This document shows, piece by piece, positions 51,310 to 53,197 of a stretch of 53,197 bases of DNA (within the stretch, counting starts at the first letter, position 1; every line of letters starts with the position of its first letter). This DNA is from Deltaproteobacteria bacterium Ga0077539 (GTDB taxonomy: Bacteria > Myxococcota_A > Polyangia > Polyangiales > Ga0077539). The notes beneath the pieces were generated by a model. The model made no database searches and was not told the DNA's origin. It was given only the letters and a program-made list of their open reading frames with translations. Both the position numbers and the translations under genes were made by a program. The stretch spans positions 1-53,197 of the forward strand of contig LNEO01000177.1 of NCBI GenBank assembly GCA_001465015.1, read 5' to 3'.

Positions 51310-52365
51310 GTGAAGTCCCTCGCCCTTGCGTTAATCGTGTTCGCGGTTGGCTGCAGTCCTCCGATGGCCGCTGCCGACGCGGGGCAGAACCAGCCTGATC
51401 ACGACGCGGCCGATGTCTCGACCGGACCGCGAAGGGACGCCGATCGCGACGAGGTCTCGCTCGACGTTTCGGCGGTCGAGGACGCAGTCGTGCCCGCGGA
51501 TGTGCGCGATGCGTCGGCGGTCGACGCGCTGGTCTCGGACGCGACGGGCGGTTGTTCGATGCGCTCGTTGCGCTTTCGAGGAAGCGGCGTCGGCGACATC
51601 GATCGCGTCAAGATCCGCGTCGACGACCCGAGCAACACGCGACCGGGTCCGCCCGCGGACGTCGGCGCAGAGGACTTCACGATCGAGTGGTGGCTTCGCG
51701 CAACCAGCGCAGCCAACGGCGCGGGCGCCGTTCGATGCGGCGACAACATCGACTGGATTCGCGGCAACATCGTGATCGATCGCGATCGCTTCTCGCAGGA
51801 TCGAAAGTTTGGCGTGTCGATCGCAGCGGGACGCGTCGTGTTCGGCGTGAGCGGTGACCGTACCGGCGACAGGACGTTGTGCGGGACGCGCTCGGTGCTC
51901 GACGATCGGTGGCATCACGTCGCAGTGCAGCGACGCCGATCGGACGGGTTCTTGTGGTTGTTCGTGGACGGTCAGCTCGAGGCGCAGGGCGACGGTCCCG
52001 ACGGCGACGTTTCCTACCCAGACAACGGCGTGCCGGGAAACCACTGCGGCGGGCCATGCACCAACAGCGATCCCTTCTTGGTGGTCGCGGCAGAGAAGCA
52101 CGACGCGGGGCGGGAGTATCCGTCGTTCAACGGATGGATCGACGAGCTTCGGCTCTCGCGCGTGTTGCGCTATCGAGCGGCGTTTCCCGTTCCGATCGCG
52201 CCGTTCGCGGTCGATGCGGAGACGGCCGCGCTCTACCACTTCGACGAGGGGTCGGGTGACGACGTCGTCGACAGCGCGGCCAATGCGAGCCCAGGGGTTC
52301 GGCGTTACGGCGGAACGCCTCCTGGACCGGATTGGTCGATGGAGACGCCGTTCGTGTGCCGATAG
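51310..52365 (+). CDS. LamG-like (concanavalin-type) lipoprotein
   Basis: The 351-residue protein starts at GTG 51310 ([15 protein letters not shown], lipobox AVGC, Cys15). A long Asp/Ala/Val-rich linker follows (to about 92), then a LamG/concanavalin-like lectin fold: [50 protein letters not shown] and [15 protein letters not shown] are typical strand signatures. LamG domains bind carbohydrates or proteins on the cell surface. An earlier in-frame GTG is at 51304. It lies 34 bases after the repeat lipoprotein. Confidence 0.85.
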   Translation: MKSLALALIVFAVGCSPPMAAADAGQNQPDHDAADVSTGPRRDADRDEVSLDVSAVEDAVVPADVRDASAVDALVSDATGGCSMRSLRFRGSGVGDIDRVKIRVDDPSNTRPGPPADVGAEDFTIEWWLRATSAANGAGAVRCGDNIDWIRGNIVIDRDRFSQDRKFGVSIAAGRVVFGVSGDRTGDRTLCGTRSVLDDRWHHVAVQRRRSDGFLWLFVDGQLEAQGDGPDGDVSYPDNGVPGNHCGGPCTNSDPFLVVAAEKHDAGREYPSFNGWIDELRLSRVLRYRAAFPVPIAPFAVDAETAALYHFDEGSGDDVVDSAANASPGVRRYGGTPPGPDWSMETPFVCR

Positions 52366-52654
52366 GCGCGCGTTCGAGCGAGCGGACGACTCGCAAGCGG
52401 GATGGGTGATGGGCGGTCGCACCCTCGAGCGGCGAGAAGAGACACCCACAGGTGGGACGATGCTCTACACAGTGGGATGAATTGCTGCCGCGTTCCGAGT
52501 CGGCATGGGCAGGGTCGGGGGCGCGCCGGCGCATCCAGCCCAGGGAATCGTGCGGTGGCGTCTCGGTGTTGCCGAGCGCGGCACGAAGGCATGTAGGTTG
52601 CTAGATGCACAAACGTGGTCGTGTAGGCCTCGCTCGACCGCAGGAGAGAAACAC
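52366..52654. other. Spacer before the VWA-type gene
   Basis: The 289-base gap holds no ORF that I support. There is a short CCCAC/GTGGG palindrome at about 52445-52456 with a loop too small to be a strong hairpin. AGGAGAG (52642-52648) at the end is the ribosome site of the next gene. Confidence 0.4.
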
Positions 52655-53173
52655 GTGATGTCCCATCCTCGTTCGTTTCGTGTCGGTCCCGCGGTCTTGC
52701 TCGCGACGTTCTGGCTCTGCGCGTGCGGTGACGAGCTCGGCGTGACGCCGGACGGCTCTCGTCCGCGCGCGGATGCAGGAATCGACGTGTCCTCTCGGGT
52801 CGACGCGAGCGTCGACGACGTTGCGGACAGCGGCGTCGAGCTCTCGACTGACGCGGGCGCTGACGTCGCATCGGACCGCATCTGCGGCGGCGCCAGCCTC
52901 GCGGTCACTGGCAGAGCGCCAGACGTCGTCATTCTCTTCGATCGCTCTTGCTCGATGAGCCGTCGATGGGACGCTCGTGGCTCGGTCGTACCAGCGACCG
53001 CGGCGAATTTCGCCTCCGGTCCCGAGGACCCAAACGGGCGCTGGTATGTGGCCCGCGAAGCAGTGCGAGCGCTGGTGCGGCGTTACCCGAGGGACATTGC
53101 CCATAGGCGCCGAAAACTCCACGACACAAACAGCGACTTGGAGTTGCAAATCGAGCGACGAAACGACGGTTGA
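52655..53173 (+). CDS. VWA-type lipoprotein, apparently frameshifted near the window end
   Basis: The frame opens at GTG 52655 or ATG 52658 after AGGAGAG. It encodes a lipoprotein (LCAC lipobox), an Asp/Val/Ala-rich linker and the start of a VWA-like domain, DVVILFDRSCSMSRRWD, then NGRWYVAREAVRALVRRYP. D-x-S-C-S resembles the MIDAS D-x-S-x-S metal site. After about 53095 this frame turns into an unlikely HRRRKLHDTNSD tail and stops at 53173. In another frame a VWA-like continuation (GAENSTTQTATWSCKSSDE) starts at about 53103 and runs to the window edge. A +1 frameshift, a sequencing error or a broken gene fits. Confidence 0.7.
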   Translation: MMSHPRSFRVGPAVLLATFWLCACGDELGVTPDGSRPRADAGIDVSSRVDASVDDVADSGVELSTDAGADVASDRICGGASLAVTGRAPDVVILFDRSCSMSRRWDARGSVVPATAANFASGPEDPNGRWYVAREAVRALVRRYPRDIAHRRRKLHDTNSDLELQIERRNDG

Positions 53174-53197
53174 CATCGAGCCGCGCGGCGGCCCCCA

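Noticed and set aside
52440..52460. CCCAC/GTGGG palindrome as a terminator
   Set aside because: The loop is only two bases and no T-run follows, so a stable terminator is unlikely.

Overview
The window is very GC-rich DNA with a strong G/C preference at third codon positions. Its contents point to a myxobacterium of the phylum Myxococcota, order Polyangiales or a Sandaracinus-like relative: a eukaryotic-type Ser/Thr kinase with a PEGA-like C-terminus, an orphan NtrC-type regulator, a YXWGXW lipoprotein, and many lipoproteins with Asp/Ala/Val-rich linkers and Cys-rich repeats. The taxonomic call is an inference from gene families; no 16S rRNA gene is present.

Region 1 (1-13316) is the core transcription/translation locus: the tail of secE, then nusG, rplK, rplA, rplJ, rplL, rpoB and rpoC. 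It has two unusual points. A small gene of unknown function lies on the opposite strand between rplL and rpoB. The only sizeable gap among the ribosomal protein genes is between rplK and rplA, where a foldable leader sits directly before rplA. Region 2 (13434-22802) holds two lipoprotein/secreted proteins sharing an unnamed repeated module, a sigma-54 response regulator behind an isochorismatase-fold hydrolase, an RluA-type pseudouridine synthase, a ferredoxin-NADP reductase-like flavoprotein, a small membrane protein and the PEGA-type kinase. Region 3 (23048-27334) is a tight operon with ATGA/GTGA overlaps: a double [4Fe-4S] CCG-domain protein, a diacylglycerol-kinase-type lipid kinase, apolipoprotein N-acyltransferase (lnt) and a MerR regulator. 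Region 4 (27393-31488) has 3-hydroxyacyl-CoA dehydrogenase, thiolase, a repeat-rich YXWGXW lipoprotein and an ECF sigma factor with an AT-rich island upstream.

Region 5 (31771-40177) is a catabolic cluster: a divergent thioesterase, SDR, RidA, enoyl-CoA hydratase, acyl-CoA dehydrogenase with an extra C-terminal tail, benzoate-CoA-ligase-type enzyme, creatininase-family hydrolase and APC permease. The set resembles the genes that accompany 2-aminobenzoyl-CoA (anthranilate) degradation, but the signature monooxygenase/reductase is not in the window. Region 6 (40378-47749) has a small lipoprotein, two overlapping beta-propeller genes, an Asp-nucleophile alpha/beta hydrolase, a TPR-type lipoprotein, prfC (release factor 3) and the one-piece tmRNA gene ssrA with promoter and terminator. 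Region 7 (47829-53197) is an accessory block of five exported lipoproteins: Cys-rich repeats, a haem c plus PHM-type copper protein, a four-repeat protein of unknown fold, a LamG-like protein, and a VWA-type protein that appears frameshifted at the window edge.

The best candidates for undescribed biology are the lipoprotein block at 48819-53197 (especially the four-repeat C-x(5-7)-C-x-F-[DE] protein), the Asp-rich calcium-like repeat module at 13434-16228, and the twin beta-propeller operon at 40722-43456. I saw no CRISPR array, insertion sequence, prophage or integrase.
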